Below, in pieces: positions 1 to 9,262 of a DNA stretch of 64,000 nucleotides (the stretch's first letter is position 1; each line of letters starts with the position of its first letter). The stretch lies in the NCBI RefSeq assembly GCF_019857205.1, contig NZ_JAHWXO010000004.1, forward strand, positions 186,001-250,000. The letters run 5' to 3'. The notes under the pieces are model-generated. The model made no database searches, had not been told where the DNA came from, and saw only the letters and a program-made list of their open reading frames with translations. Made by a program: the position numbers and the translations under genes. This DNA comes from Qipengyuania pacifica (GTDB taxonomy: Bacteria > Pseudomonadota > Alphaproteobacteria > Sphingomonadales > Sphingomonadaceae).

Positions 1-527
1 TATCGCCGCGACCAGACGGGCCACCACAGCATCGCCTCGATCAGGATGTGCGAACGCGCGGAATAGAGTGCCCGTTCGGCTTCCGTAGCCGGGTCACCGA
101 AGAACATCCTGACATCCTGCACGACATCGCGATATTTCTGGAGGAGTTCGTCCTGCTGTTCCTGATCGAGCGAGCGGATTTCCGACAAGGCCGCGATGAG
201 ACCGTGTTCCCCGCGGCGGATGCGGTCCCGAAGCTGCACGTGGAGCTTCACGAACTTGGCGATCCGCTCTCGCGGCGTAGCCTCCGCCAGTGCCTCTTCT
301 GCCGTCGCCTTCATGAGGGCGATGGTTTCGGCATAAACCGCAACGATCAGCTGGTCCTTGCGCGGAAAATAATAGGTAACGCTGGTCGCGTTGAGCCCGA
401 TTGCCCGCGCAACTTTGGTGAGGGTGGTCGCCTGGACGCCGGTTTCGTTGATGAGCACAGATGCCGCGTGAACGATCGCGCTGCGTTTTTCGCCAAACTT
501 CTTCGTCACATCGGGCTTCTTTGCCAT
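1..527 (-). CDS. TetR/AcrR family regulator (C-terminus cut by window start)
   Basis: The reverse strand reads open from an ATG at 527 to the window edge, giving about 175 residues without a stop. The N-terminal 60 residues form a typical TetR helix-turn-helix: a helix starting near KRSAIVHAASVL, the turn TLTKVARAIGL and the recognition part NATSVTYYFPRKDQL. The rest is the variable ligand-binding helical domain. It lies 82 bases downstream of the acyl-CoA ligase on the same strand, so it probably belongs to the thiolase/ligase transcription unit and may control it. The ligand is unknown. The TetR assignment is secure; the regulated target is inference. Confidence 0.88.
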   Translation of the reverse strand, partial: MAKKPDVTKKFGEKRSAIVHAASVLINETGVQATTLTKVARAIGLNATSVTYYFPRKDQLIVAVYAETIALMKATAEEALAEATPRERIAKFVKLHVQLRDRIRRGEHGLIAALSEIRSLDQEQQDELLQKYRDVVQDVRMFFGDPATEAERALYSARSHILIEAMLWWPVWSRR

Positions 528-609
528 CCAATTCCCCACCCCAACCGCTTACAGCAGGTACCGCTGCCCGTCCAATGGGGCAGGCGCGGCAATCCTCAGC
601 GAATGTTAC

Positions 610-2364
610 CTATGTCTCGAAGAAGCTTGAGAGTTCCTTTTTGAGTATCTTTCCGTTCGCATTGCGAGGCAGCGTGTCAGGCGTAAACGCGATCCTCACC
701 GGGACTTTGAACTTGGCAAGGCGTTCTGCCACCCACTCCTGCAGGTCGGCCTCGCTGGCCTCCATTCCCGGCGCTAGGTGGACGACGGCCGCCGGCTCTT
801 CGCCGAGTTGCTGATGCGGCAGGCCGATCAGGGCCGCGTCGGTCACGGCCGGATGGTCGTAAAGTACATTCTCCACTTCGGATGAGTAGATGTTCTCGCC
901 TCCGCGGATGATCATGTCCTTCGCGCGGTCCGCGATATAGCACCAGCCTTCTTCGTCGAGCCGGGCAAGGTCGCCGGTCTTCACCCAACCGTCGACGAAG
1001 GTTTCGGCAGTGGCTTCGGGATTGTTCCAATAGCCTTTGACCACCATCGGACCCCGGGCCCACAATTCGCCGATTTCGCCTGTCGGCAGTTCGCGGGAGC
1101 CGTCTTCGCTCATGATCTTCAGATCGGCCACTGCTACCGGCGGGCCGCAGCTGTCCGGGCGGTTGAGATAGTCTTCCGACGAATGGCCGGTCACCGTGGC
1201 CATCGTCTCGGTCATGCCCCAGCCATTGCCGGGCAAGGCTCCGAATACTTCCCGGATCTTGCGAACCAGTTCAGGCGCGGCGGGCGCCCCGCCATAGGCG
1301 ATCGCCTCGATACTGGAGAGGTCGTAATTCTTGCGTTCGGGATGTTCCAGCAATTGCCATGCGATTGTCGGCACACCGCCAGTCGAACTGACTTTCTCGC
1401 GTTCGATTATCTTGAACGCTTCGACCGGATCCCACTTGTACATGTAGACCATCGTATTGCCCGCAGCGATATTGCCCATCAGCCCGGCAGAACATGCGGT
1501 GACGTGGAACAGCGGAATGACGGTCAGACCGGTCTTTGGCTGCGGTTCGGGCAATGGCTCGCCGCGCCTCAGAACCGCGCAACCGGCATTGTAACCGCTC
1601 GACAGGATATTGGTGCAAAGGTTGCGATGCGTACCCAGTGCTCCCTTGGGCCGCCCCGTCGTGCCGCTGGTGTAAAAAATGGTCGCATCGTCTTCAGGCA
1701 GGATGTCGACGTCCGGGAGGGTCGCTTCTGGCAGGGAAGCGTATTGCTTGGGTGTCCCGATCACGGATTCCAGCGTGTCTGCCCCGTTCAGTGGGTGTTC
1801 GGCACGCGTAACAAACGTATGATTGACACAGGAAAAGTCGTTCCGCCGGTCCTTCAGGCGGTCCCAGCGCTCTTCATCGCACACGAGCAGCTTGGTACCG
1901 GAGTTGGAAAGGCCGAAAGCCAGTTCATCACCGGTCCACCAGGCATTCAGAGGCACGCAGATCGCGCCGATCGTTACGGCGGCGAAGAAAACCACCGGCC
2001 ATTCCGGCAGGTTGCGCATCGCCAGCGCAACCCGATCGCCCTTCTTCACGCCTCTGGCCTGGAATTCGTGCGCCAATCTTGCGACAGCACGAAACCAGGC
2101 ATCGTATGTCATGCGCTCGTCTTCATAGATGACGAATTCGCGCGCACCATGCGACTGTCCAAGCAGAGCGATCGCGCGCAGATTGGGCGGCGCGTTCTTC
2201 CATGTGCGAAGCCGTACGCCGCGGATGTCGACCTCCTCCATCTCGAAGCGCATGCCCGGTGCGGTAAGGATCGCCTTGCATTCAGCCCTGCTGCGCGCTG
2301 GCCAGTTCGCCGGTGGAACCCAGCCGATCGCCGACGCGAGGTCCTGTTTTGCTTCCGTCGCCAT
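610..2364 (-). CDS. class I acyl-CoA synthetase (AMP-forming)
   Basis: A 584-residue adenylate-forming enzyme that activates a carboxylic acid to its CoA thioester in the cytoplasm. Visible motifs are the P-loop YTSGTTGRPKG at residues 231-241, GWGMTET at 381-387, YIADRAKDMIIRGGENI around 476-492 and the C-terminal NGKILKKEL with catalytic Lys572. The start at 2364 is chosen because its ATG shares one base with the TGA of the upstream thiolase; the frame stays open further upstream without homologous sequence. The pairing with a thiolase suggests beta-oxidation of an aliphatic or aryl-aliphatic acid. The acid specificity cannot be predicted. Residues 179-184 (CVNHTF) are encoded by one copy of the repeated palindromic element described separately. 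Confidence 0.93.
   Translation of the reverse strand: MATEAKQDLASAIGWVPPANWPARSRAECKAILTAPGMRFEMEEVDIRGVRLRTWKNAPPNLRAIALLGQSHGAREFVIYEDERMTYDAWFRAVARLAHEFQARGVKKGDRVALAMRNLPEWPVVFFAAVTIGAICVPLNAWWTGDELAFGLSNSGTKLLVCDEERWDRLKDRRNDFSCVNHTFVTRAEHPLNGADTLESVIGTPKQYASLPEATLPDVDILPEDDATIFYTSGTTGRPKGALGTHRNLCTNILSSGYNAGCAVLRRGEPLPEPQPKTGLTVIPLFHVTACSAGLMGNIAAGNTMVYMYKWDPVEAFKIIEREKVSSTGGVPTIAWQLLEHPERKNYDLSSIEAIAYGGAPAAPELVRKIREVFGALPGNGWGMTETMATVTGHSSEDYLNRPDSCGPPVAVADLKIMSEDGSRELPTGEIGELWARGPMVVKGYWNNPEATAETFVDGWVKTGDLARLDEEGWCYIADRAKDMIIRGGENIYSSEVENVLYDHPAVTDAALIGLPHQQLGEEPAAVVHLAPGMEASEADLQEWVAERLAKFKVPVRIAFTPDTLPRNANGKILKKELSSFFET
1795..1828 (+). repeat. copy 3 of a dispersed palindromic element, inside the acyl-CoA synthetase gene
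   Basis: The plus strand holds GTGTTCGGC (1795-1803), 11 bases of spacer and then ACGTATGATTGACA (1815-1828). The same two blocks with the same 11-base spacing occur at 21523-21556 and, with a 9-base spacer, at 53189-53220. Only the right half of the central palindrome is kept here. The copy lies antisense within coding sequence and encodes part of a normal-looking ligase segment, so it is not an obvious insertion. Function unknown; a regulator binding site is one possibility. Confidence 0.6.
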
Positions 2365-3542
2365 CACATCACCTCGAACAGGCCGGCTGCGCCCATGCCG
2401 CCGCCGACGCACATCGTCACGACGACATATTTGACGCCCCGCCGTTTGCCTTCGATCAGCGCATGGCCGACACAGCGTGCGCCGGTCATGCCGAACGGAT
2501 GGCCGATCGAGATCGACCCGCCATTCACATTGAGCCGATCGTCCGGAATGCCAAGCTTGTCGCGGCAGTAGAGCACCTGCACGGCGAAGGCCTCGTTGAG
2601 CTCCCACAGGCCGATATCCTCGATCGACAGATCGAAGCGTTTCAGCAGCTTGGGGATCGCGAAGACCGGGCCGATGCCCATCTCATCGGGCTTCGTACCG
2701 GCTACCGCCATGCCGACATACCGCCCCATGGGCGTGAGCCCCCTCGCCTTGGCGACTTCCGCTTCCATCAGCACACTCGCAGCGGAACCGTCGGCAAGCT
2801 GGCTCGCATTGCCAGCCGTGATCGAATAGCCCTCGCCCATGACGGGGTCGAGCTTTGCCAACCCTTCGATGGTGGTGTTGGGGCGGTTGCAATCGTCCAT
2901 CGCAATGGTGACGTCCTGTCGCGACACCTCACCCGTTTCGCGGTCCTTCACGTCCATCGTAGTCGACACTTCGATGATCTCGTCGCTGAACTTGCCCGAA
3001 GTCTGCGCCGCCGCCGTCCGCTGTTGGGATTGCAGAGAATAGGCATCCTGATCCTCACGCGAGATGCCATATCTTTTGGCAACCACTTCGGCAGTGCCGA
3101 TCATCGGCATGAAAATATCCGGATGCATGCGCAGCAGCTCTTCATCGCGCGCTGGCTTGGCGGTGTTGTTCCGTATGGCGGTGATCGATTCAATACCGCC
3201 GGCAACGCAGACATCCATTCGGTCCACGATGATCTGCTTTGCTGCGGTAGCAATTGCCATCAAGCCGCTGGAGCATTGGCGATCGATCGTCATACCCGCG
3301 ACATCGACCGGAAGGCCCGCGCGAAGGGCAATCTGGCGTCCGATGTTGAACCCCTGCGCCCCACCCTGGCTGGCCGCTCCCATGACTACGTCTTCGATCT
3401 CTTCGCCATCGATCCCCGCGCGCGCGACCGCGGCCTCCACGCTCCAGGCACCGAGCTGGACCGGATGGGTTGCGTTGAAGGCACCGCGGATGGATTTTGC
3501 AAGAGGAGTACGTGCGGTAGACACAATGACAGCATCGCGCAT
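2364..3542 (-). CDS. thiolase family protein (acetyl-CoA C-acyltransferase)
   Basis: A full-length 392-residue degradative thiolase that cleaves 3-ketoacyl-CoA with CoA. The acyl-accepting Cys90 lies in [11 protein letters not shown], His348 in [12 protein letters not shown] and the second catalytic Cys378 in [11 protein letters not shown]. The start at 3542 is preceded by GGGAAAGGAA. Its stop overlaps the start of the acyl-CoA synthetase by one base (TGATG), so the two are translationally coupled and probably perform activation and final cleavage in one beta-oxidation route. No 3-hydroxyacyl-CoA dehydrogenase or hydratase is adjacent, so the intermediate steps must come from SDRs or genes elsewhere. 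Confidence 0.93.
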   Translation of the reverse strand: MRDAVIVSTARTPLAKSIRGAFNATHPVQLGAWSVEAAVARAGIDGEEIEDVVMGAASQGGAQGFNIGRQIALRAGLPVDVAGMTIDRQCSSGLMAIATAAKQIIVDRMDVCVAGGIESITAIRNNTAKPARDEELLRMHPDIFMPMIGTAEVVAKRYGISREDQDAYSLQSQQRTAAAQTSGKFSDEIIEVSTTMDVKDRETGEVSRQDVTIAMDDCNRPNTTIEGLAKLDPVMGEGYSITAGNASQLADGSAASVLMEAEVAKARGLTPMGRYVGMAVAGTKPDEMGIGPVFAIPKLLKRFDLSIEDIGLWELNEAFAVQVLYCRDKLGIPDDRLNVNGGSISIGHPFGMTGARCVGHALIEGKRRGVKYVVVTMCVGGGMGAAGLFEVM

Positions 3543-3836
3543 TTTTCAGATTCCTTTCCCGTTATAGCCATGAGGCAATTTTCAAACGGGATAGCCGCAT
3601 TTACCCGCCGGACGCAAGCGCACACCGCCAATGTCTAAAATATTGGTATGGGCTCTTTTGAACCAAGTGCCTGAGGCGCGATCTTAACGGTAGAATATGT
3701 GGTACGCATTGAAGTTTGAGCATTTGCCTAGACACGATGGCCAACAGCCTGCCTTCCGGCTCCACCAAATAAAAAGGGGCGGACAGCCTCAAGGCCACCC
3801 ACCCCTTTCCGAATTTTCGCTTCTGGGAGAGAAGGA
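3543..3836. other. 294-base intergenic stretch between TBDR and thiolase
   Basis: No gene was found here. It contains the terminator of the TBDR at 3771-3808 and, on the reverse strand just before the thiolase, the purine-rich ribosome binding site GGGAAAGGAA. The rest presumably holds the promoter of the thiolase/ligase operon, but I could not identify convincing -35/-10 boxes at proper spacing. Confidence 0.5.
3771..3808 (-). terminator. rho-independent terminator after TBDR
   Basis: Read on the reverse strand, AAGGGGTGG pairs with CCGCCCCTT (one G-T pair), with an inner GGCC/GGCT arm around TTGA, followed by a run of five T (3771-3775). It lies 29 bases beyond the TBDR stop. Confidence 0.75.
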
Positions 3837-6818
3837 TCAGAAGCGAACTTTTGTCCCAAGCCTGAATGTGCGTCCGATCGCGGATCCGATGAATGGATCG
3901 TATCCGTATTCCAGACGCGCGCCTGCGGGATCGCGATCGAAGACGTTCTCGATGCCCCCGTTGAGCGTGACGTCCAGGCCGCCAAGGTCGAGTTCAACCG
4001 ATGCGAGCAGATCGTGCTGCATGAAGCTGCCGATGCGACGGCCGAAGTTGGTGCCCCCGAACTCTGTGACAGCACAGGGATCGATCAGCGCACCCGTATC
4101 CCGGTTATAGCAGCGGTTATCGTCGACACCGCTGATATAATTCACATTGTATGTCAGGGTGACCGGTTCGAAACCGAGCGAGGCAAAAGCGTTGCCGCGC
4201 CATTTCGAGACCGTCCCGGGGTCGCGGCCGTAATTGGCCCAGCCGGATGCCTCGTAACCGTTATCGAACTGCAATCCGTTGAACTCGAATGCGTCGAACT
4301 TGTATTCGAGCACATAAGTCGCGTTCGCGCCGAAATTGAATACAACGTCCCCGAAATACCGCTGATAGTTCAGCGTGAAATCCAGACCGCGGGTCGTCAC
4401 ATCGGGCCCATTGACCGTTTGCGTGCGGATTCGGGCGATATCCCGAGCAATGGTCACGCCCTGGGTGCACTGACCGCCCTGGAACGTAATATATTGAGTG
4501 AACGGGCTTGAGCAATCGACCAGCTGAGTGCCCGACGTACCGGGCGCGACCGCATTGGCAATCTGCTGGAACGGCAGATCGGCGAACTGGCCCTCGAACT
4601 CGTAAGTCCAGAAGTCGACGCTGAAAGTCAGGTCTCCGGCCGACAACACGGCTCCGATGTTATATGTGAGTGCTGTTTCCGGGTCGAGGTCCGGATTGCC
4701 GCCGGAATCGGTTGCGCGATATTCGTTATTGATCGCGTTAATACCGGTAACAAAGCTTGCTCCCGATGGGCTCAGATCTCCAGGCAACGGCCCACGGAAG
4801 GTCGTTCCGATAGAACCGCGGAATGCGAGAAAATCGGTTGCCTGCACCCTTGCGGAGAATTTTGGATTGATGGTCGATCCAACCGGATTGCCGTAATCTT
4901 CAAACCGCACCGCACCGACAAGTTCGATGTCGGGCGTGGGGTTGACCTTCACTTCCGCAAATAGCGCGTTGATCGATTGCGTCAGATTGGCGGACGGATA
5001 ATTGCCTAGGAACGAGAATGCGCCAACGGGCACCAGATTGTCCGTCGGATCGTCGAGGCAGCTGCGATCCCCGTCGACAGCGCAGGGATAGGCATCCGGG
5101 TCGCTGAAACGATTGATCGGCTGCGAAACGAAGGTGCTCTGCCTGTGCTGGCCGCCGAATGCGTAACCGACATCCATACCGCCAATCTGGGTCTCACCGC
5201 TTACGACAAGGTCAGCAGTCCAGAGTTCCTCGAACCCGTTGGTTCCATTTCTCTGACGCACCCAGTTGATCAGTTCTTCGCTGTTTTCCGATCCGGGAAC
5301 ATAGGCTGGGTTATTCAAGCCAAGCGCAGCGTTGCCTGGCGACTGGCTGATAAAAGGGTTCCAATATTGGCAGCCGTTCGTACCCGGTGTGAGGGTGTTG
5401 CAGTTGGGCCCGCCGAGACCGTTGAGGGCACGCTGCAGACGGTCGCTGACAAAGTCCATGGAATAGGCGGTTCGATTGCTACGCAGGAACAACCCGTTGA
5501 GGTTGACCCTCATATTATCGGACAGTTCCTTTTCGAAACCACCCGAAATGCGCCACGCATCGTTGAATGCGCCGCCTTCTCCGGCACCGCGTGGGTCCAG
5601 CGGGTTGCCGCCCGATCCGAACGGGCGCCACAGCACGATTACCGAATAAGCGGATGCGAGATCCGGCAGCGAACCGGGGCCAAATGTCGTATCGATGAAA
5701 TTCTGATAATTCGGATTGCTGCGCGGTACGATGAAACGTGAACTCGTGCCCGGCCCACGTGGACTCTGCGTTACCGGATAGCTTGGCGAATAACCGAGTT
5801 CAGGTAATTCGGTATGCGAATACAGAGCGTCTGCGCGGAAGCTCAACGTGTCCGAAAGATCGACAGTAAGCTGTCCGAAGACCTGATACCGGTCTTCCTT
5901 CTCGATCAGGTTCACGAATGGGATGTAGGAATACCGGCAGGTCTGGAAGGACGAAATCGGCACCTCGATACCGCCAAGACTGTTGCAGGCATCCAGCAAA
6001 TTACCGTCAATCCCAGGCTGTGCCAGCGAAATTCCAGTGGCCGTCTGCGGCAGATACACGCCCGGATTGTTCAGCGGTGACCAGCCTGACGGGTTCACCT
6101 CATAGGGACGCTGGGTGAAATCGCGTTCGGTCGCTGGAAGTTCGGATCGGTGCTGATATCCGGCACCCACCATGATGTTGGCCGATCCAAAATTCTTGCC
6201 GACCAGAATGCTGGCCTGGTAATTATCGTCTGACCCGTCGACGAACTGCCAGTTTCCGGCAACTTCGACCCCTTCGAAATTAGTGCGGGTGATGAAGTTG
6301 GCCACGCCCGCAATGGCATCCGAACCATAGGTGGATGCGGCGCCATCCTTCAGCACTTCCACGCGCTGGAGGGCGAACATCGGGATGAGATTGGTATCGG
6401 CAGCGCCGTCGCCTGGTTCAGGGAAGAAACGCTGCCCATTCATCAGGACGAGTGTGCGTTCACGGCCAAGGCTGCGCAGGTTGATCGAGCCGACGCCCTG
6501 GCTGCCGCCGGCGGCATACTGGTTCGAATCGCCGAGCACCGGACCGACCGAAGGCAGGGTCTTAATGAATTCGAGCGGACTGTCGATGCCCCGCTGACTG
6601 AGTTCATCGACGCCGAAAACGTCGACCGGGAGAACACCTTCCTCGGACGTACCGCGGATGAAGGACCCGGTCACCACGATCGTGCTGGCGTCCTGCGTCG
6701 CGGCGGGCTGATCCGCCTCTGCCGGCACCGCGGCATCCTGCGCGCTGACCACGTTTGCCGCAAGCAAGGCCGGGACCGCCAAAGTGGTTCCCAACAGGTA
6801 TCGTGTCTTCCGATTCAT
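3837..6818 (-). CDS. TonB-dependent receptor, cotranscribed with a carboxylesterase
   Basis: A 993-residue outer-membrane active transporter. The N-terminus is a Sec signal peptide (MNRKTRYLLG... to NVVSAQ), followed by a Gln/Ala-rich linker and a TonB box-like STIVVTG near residues 45-51. The plug domain follows, with LVLMNGQRFF and VEVLKDGAASTYGSDAIAGV, then a long beta-barrel ending in the aromatic RTFRLGTKVRF. The start at 6818 has the ribosome binding site GGGAGAGAACG. Only 30 bases separate it from the upstream type-B carboxylesterase, so importer and hydrolase are probably coexpressed. The substrate is inferred to be an ester-containing molecule. Confidence 0.94.
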   Translation of the reverse strand: MNRKTRYLLGTTLAVPALLAANVVSAQDAAVPAEADQPAATQDASTIVVTGSFIRGTSEEGVLPVDVFGVDELSQRGIDSPLEFIKTLPSVGPVLGDSNQYAAGGSQGVGSINLRSLGRERTLVLMNGQRFFPEPGDGAADTNLIPMFALQRVEVLKDGAASTYGSDAIAGVANFITRTNFEGVEVAGNWQFVDGSDDNYQASILVGKNFGSANIMVGAGYQHRSELPATERDFTQRPYEVNPSGWSPLNNPGVYLPQTATGISLAQPGIDGNLLDACNSLGGIEVPISSFQTCRYSYIPFVNLIEKEDRYQVFGQLTVDLSDTLSFRADALYSHTELPELGYSPSYPVTQSPRGPGTSSRFIVPRSNPNYQNFIDTTFGPGSLPDLASAYSVIVLWRPFGSGGNPLDPRGAGEGGAFNDAWRISGGFEKELSDNMRVNLNGLFLRSNRTAYSMDFVSDRLQRALNGLGGPNCNTLTPGTNGCQYWNPFISQSPGNAALGLNNPAYVPGSENSEELINWVRQRNGTNGFEELWTADLVVSGETQIGGMDVGYAFGGQHRQSTFVSQPINRFSDPDAYPCAVDGDRSCLDDPTDNLVPVGAFSFLGNYPSANLTQSINALFAEVKVNPTPDIELVGAVRFEDYGNPVGSTINPKFSARVQATDFLAFRGSIGTTFRGPLPGDLSPSGASFVTGINAINNEYRATDSGGNPDLDPETALTYNIGAVLSAGDLTFSVDFWTYEFEGQFADLPFQQIANAVAPGTSGTQLVDCSSPFTQYITFQGGQCTQGVTIARDIARIRTQTVNGPDVTTRGLDFTLNYQRYFGDVVFNFGANATYVLEYKFDAFEFNGLQFDNGYEASGWANYGRDPGTVSKWRGNAFASLGFEPVTLTYNVNYISGVDDNRCYNRDTGALIDPCAVTEFGGTNFGRRIGSFMQHDLLASVELDLGGLDVTLNGGIENVFDRDPAGARLEYGYDPFIGSAIGRTFRLGTKVRF

Positions 6819-6848
6819 CGTTCTCTCCCAATCGCTTTTTGTTTGATC

Positions 6849-8258
6849 TTATTCTGTTTTTCCCGGCCCATCCGGCAATGCGTCGGCCGGAGCCATGCGG
6901 AGCCCGTCCGTTTCGATGAGGGCTGCCTGTCCACCCTTTTCGTATGGCTCCCAGACGAAACCGTCGGCACATTCGAAGCTTTGCGCGCCGGCGGGCATCT
7001 TGATGAAGGCCACCCAGCAGCCGTTGACCTTCTTCGCCAGCTCGCGGTCGGCGGCGTCGGCCCGCTCCCCGCCCCAGCTCGACTGATCGATGGAATCGAA
7101 TGCGAACATGAGCTCCGCCGAATGCACCGGGCCGTTGGTCCATTCCTGTGCGCGGAAGGCGGGCGTATGGTCGAAGTGGTACAAGAAGGCCGGCGCGCCC
7201 TCATCGCCTGCCAGTGTCGCAAAGCTGCGCGCAGCGCCAAAGCCGCCCTCGCCCCTGTTCGTCCCCACCAGCAGGGGCACATCGGTTTCTTCTCCCGCGC
7301 GCAAAGCATCGATCGCCGCTTTCGGCTTGAATTTCGCGTCGGGTGTGAAGAAGAAGCCGGCCCGCAGATCGTTGGACGCGGCAAAGGTCTGAGCAGAGAC
7401 ACTGCGCAGCTCGTCAGCGGTAGCATCCGCCCCGATGCCGATGCCAGCCAGGGCATCCACGGCCATTTCCTCCGCCTTTTCGCGCGGACGGCCGGGAAGC
7501 AGCAGGCTGCCCGATTCCACGATGGCCTTGTCGAACAGACCCTTGGCGGATGGCAGGGCGAGCAGATTGGTGACGATGCCGCCACCTGCCGACTGCCCGG
7601 CAATCGTCACGCGGGAAGCATCGCCGCCGAACGCAGCGATGTTGTTCTTCACCCATTCGAGCGCCGCGACGCTGTCCTGAAGGGCATAATTACCCTGAGG
7701 CTCATCCGAATGCTGGGCCGCAAGCGCCGGGTGAACGAAATTCGCCAGCGCGCCCAACCGGTAATTTACGCTCACGGTGATCACACCCTGCCGCGCATTC
7801 GCCGTCCCGTCATACGATCCAAGGCTGCCCGCACCCAGGAAGAAGGCCCCGCCGTGAAACCAGACCAGCACCGGCGCTCCGCTGGCATTCTCCGGCGCAG
7901 TGATCGTCAGATACAGGCAGTCCTCCGACTGCGCGCCGTTGACCCCGCCGAAATTGGCGACGGTCGTGTCGAGATCGACAGGCTGCGTGCAGGCCGGTTC
8001 GTGCGCAGTGGCCGAACGTACGCCCGACCATGGCTTGACCGGCTGCGGCGGACGCCAGCGATATTCCCCGGTTGGCGGGCTGGCATAAGGCACGCCTCGA
8101 AAAACCAGTACGCCATTTTCGCGTGACCCCTGCAGGGCTCCGGCGGTCACATCGACAGTAACCGCATCGATCGGTTCGGGCATTTGCGCGTGAATTGCAG
8201 GTGCTTGGAATGCCGTTATCAGCATTACACCCACGAGCGCAGCCGGAGTCCCCCGCAT
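6849..8258 (-). CDS. type-B carboxylesterase, exported (esterase 1)
   Basis: A 469-residue alpha/beta-hydrolase of the cholinesterase/type-B family. Nucleophile Ser223 lies in GQSAGG, the oxyanion-hole motif is HGGAF at 135-139, Glu337 in GTNRGEGG is the likely acid and His378 in GPVHSAEL the base. A Sec signal peptide is visible (MRGTPAALVG to APAIHAQ), so it probably acts in the periplasm. I chose the ATG at 8258 because GGGAGAGAC precedes it and the signal peptide then sits at the N-terminus; an open frame to 8363 adds non-homologous residues. It leads the operon with the TBDR. One of three paralogous esterases within 15 kb. Confidence 0.92.
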   Translation of the reverse strand: MRGTPAALVGVMLITAFQAPAIHAQMPEPIDAVTVDVTAGALQGSRENGVLVFRGVPYASPPTGEYRWRPPQPVKPWSGVRSATAHEPACTQPVDLDTTVANFGGVNGAQSEDCLYLTITAPENASGAPVLVWFHGGAFFLGAGSLGSYDGTANARQGVITVSVNYRLGALANFVHPALAAQHSDEPQGNYALQDSVAALEWVKNNIAAFGGDASRVTIAGQSAGGGIVTNLLALPSAKGLFDKAIVESGSLLLPGRPREKAEEMAVDALAGIGIGADATADELRSVSAQTFAASNDLRAGFFFTPDAKFKPKAAIDALRAGEETDVPLLVGTNRGEGGFGAARSFATLAGDEGAPAFLYHFDHTPAFRAQEWTNGPVHSAELMFAFDSIDQSSWGGERADAADRELAKKVNGCWVAFIKMPAGAQSFECADGFVWEPYEKGGQAALIETDGLRMAPADALPDGPGKTE

Positions 8259-8410
8259 GTCTCTCTCCCATTTCCTCACCATCTGCTTAGCGCGATATTT
8301 ACGATCTAACAACAAAGATTTTAGAAGATCGGGTACGAAATGAAAACTGGCTGCTGAAACCACGGTCCCGGCGGTAGACAGACCGACCGGATCGGGCGTA
8401 TCTTTCTCTC

Positions 8411-9262
8411 ATGGAAGTCACTCGCGCAGAGCTGTTCAACTCGGTCTGGTCGGAACCGTTGGGGAATGTGGCATCGCGTTACGGCCTGACCGGGAATGGG
8501 CTCGCGAAGATTTGCGATCGGCTGGCCATTCCGCGTCCGCCCAGATCACACTGGACCAGGAGCGTCGAAGCACGCGATGCCCAGCCCCCTTTGCCCCCGG
8601 CACCGCTTGGCCTGAGCGACACATTCGCTTTGGGCAGCCGCCAGCCTCGCCAGTCGCCCGGCACCCGCACGCGAATGTCTGCGGAAGCCCGGCGGCAGCA
8701 ATTGCTCGATGCCGCCGGGAAGATCGCCGTTCGCAACGGAATATCGGCGGTCACCATGCGCTCGGTCGCCGGCAGTGTCGGGATCAGCGAAACCCAGGTT
8801 CACAACTGCTTTGGCGGACGGACGGATCTGCTGGCAGCCCTCGCGCGCCGGGAAATCGATGCGCAGGAAAGCCATCGACGCAGGAATATATCGCGCGGAT
8901 CGTCGCATCACACCCGGGTGATGCTGTCGACGATCGGCTATCTCCATGAAGCCCATCGCCGCGGGCCGCTGATGCAGATGCTTCTGCACCTGCCGGAGGT
9001 GCGCGAAGCATTGAAGCACGAACGCGCCTCCAAGGGCGAAGCGGCTCGTGAGCCCATCCTGAAGCAACTCGTCGCGAGTGGCGGCATGGATCTTGCCAGC
9101 GCGAAGGCGTCAACGGCCGCCCTGACCGCGGTCTCGTTGAAGGCCGGTGGTATCGTTGCCAGTCGCCGGGCACCCTTTGCGACGGTAGAAGCGATTTGCC
9201 TTCACATCGTTATGGCGGGTACCGAGAGCGACGAAAGGATAGCGTCCGGCAAAGCCGGTTAG
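8411..9262 (+). CDS. two-HTH transcriptional regulator: short N-terminal HTH module fused to TetR
   Basis: This 283-residue protein has two DNA-binding modules. Residues 5-48 (RAELFNSVWSEP ... GLAKICDRLAIPRPPRSHW) match the short HTH module seen at the N-terminus of some bacterial proteins, with the pattern ELxxxVWSEP, GLAKIC and IPxPPRxxW. A Pro-rich linker (PPLPPAPLG) follows, then a TetR helix-turn-helix at about 92-140 (ARRQQLLDAAGKIAV ... VTMRSVAGSVGISETQVHNCF) and a helical ligand-binding domain. It is divergent from the esterase 1/TBDR operon across 152 bases, so that operon is the obvious candidate target. Its stop overlaps the convergent TetR gene by four bases. Confidence 0.85.
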   Translation: MEVTRAELFNSVWSEPLGNVASRYGLTGNGLAKICDRLAIPRPPRSHWTRSVEARDAQPPLPPAPLGLSDTFALGSRQPRQSPGTRTRMSAEARRQQLLDAAGKIAVRNGISAVTMRSVAGSVGISETQVHNCFGGRTDLLAALARREIDAQESHRRRNISRGSSHHTRVMLSTIGYLHEAHRRGPLMQMLLHLPEVREALKHERASKGEAAREPILKQLVASGGMDLASAKASTAALTAVSLKAGGIVASRRAPFATVEAICLHIVMAGTESDERIASGKAG

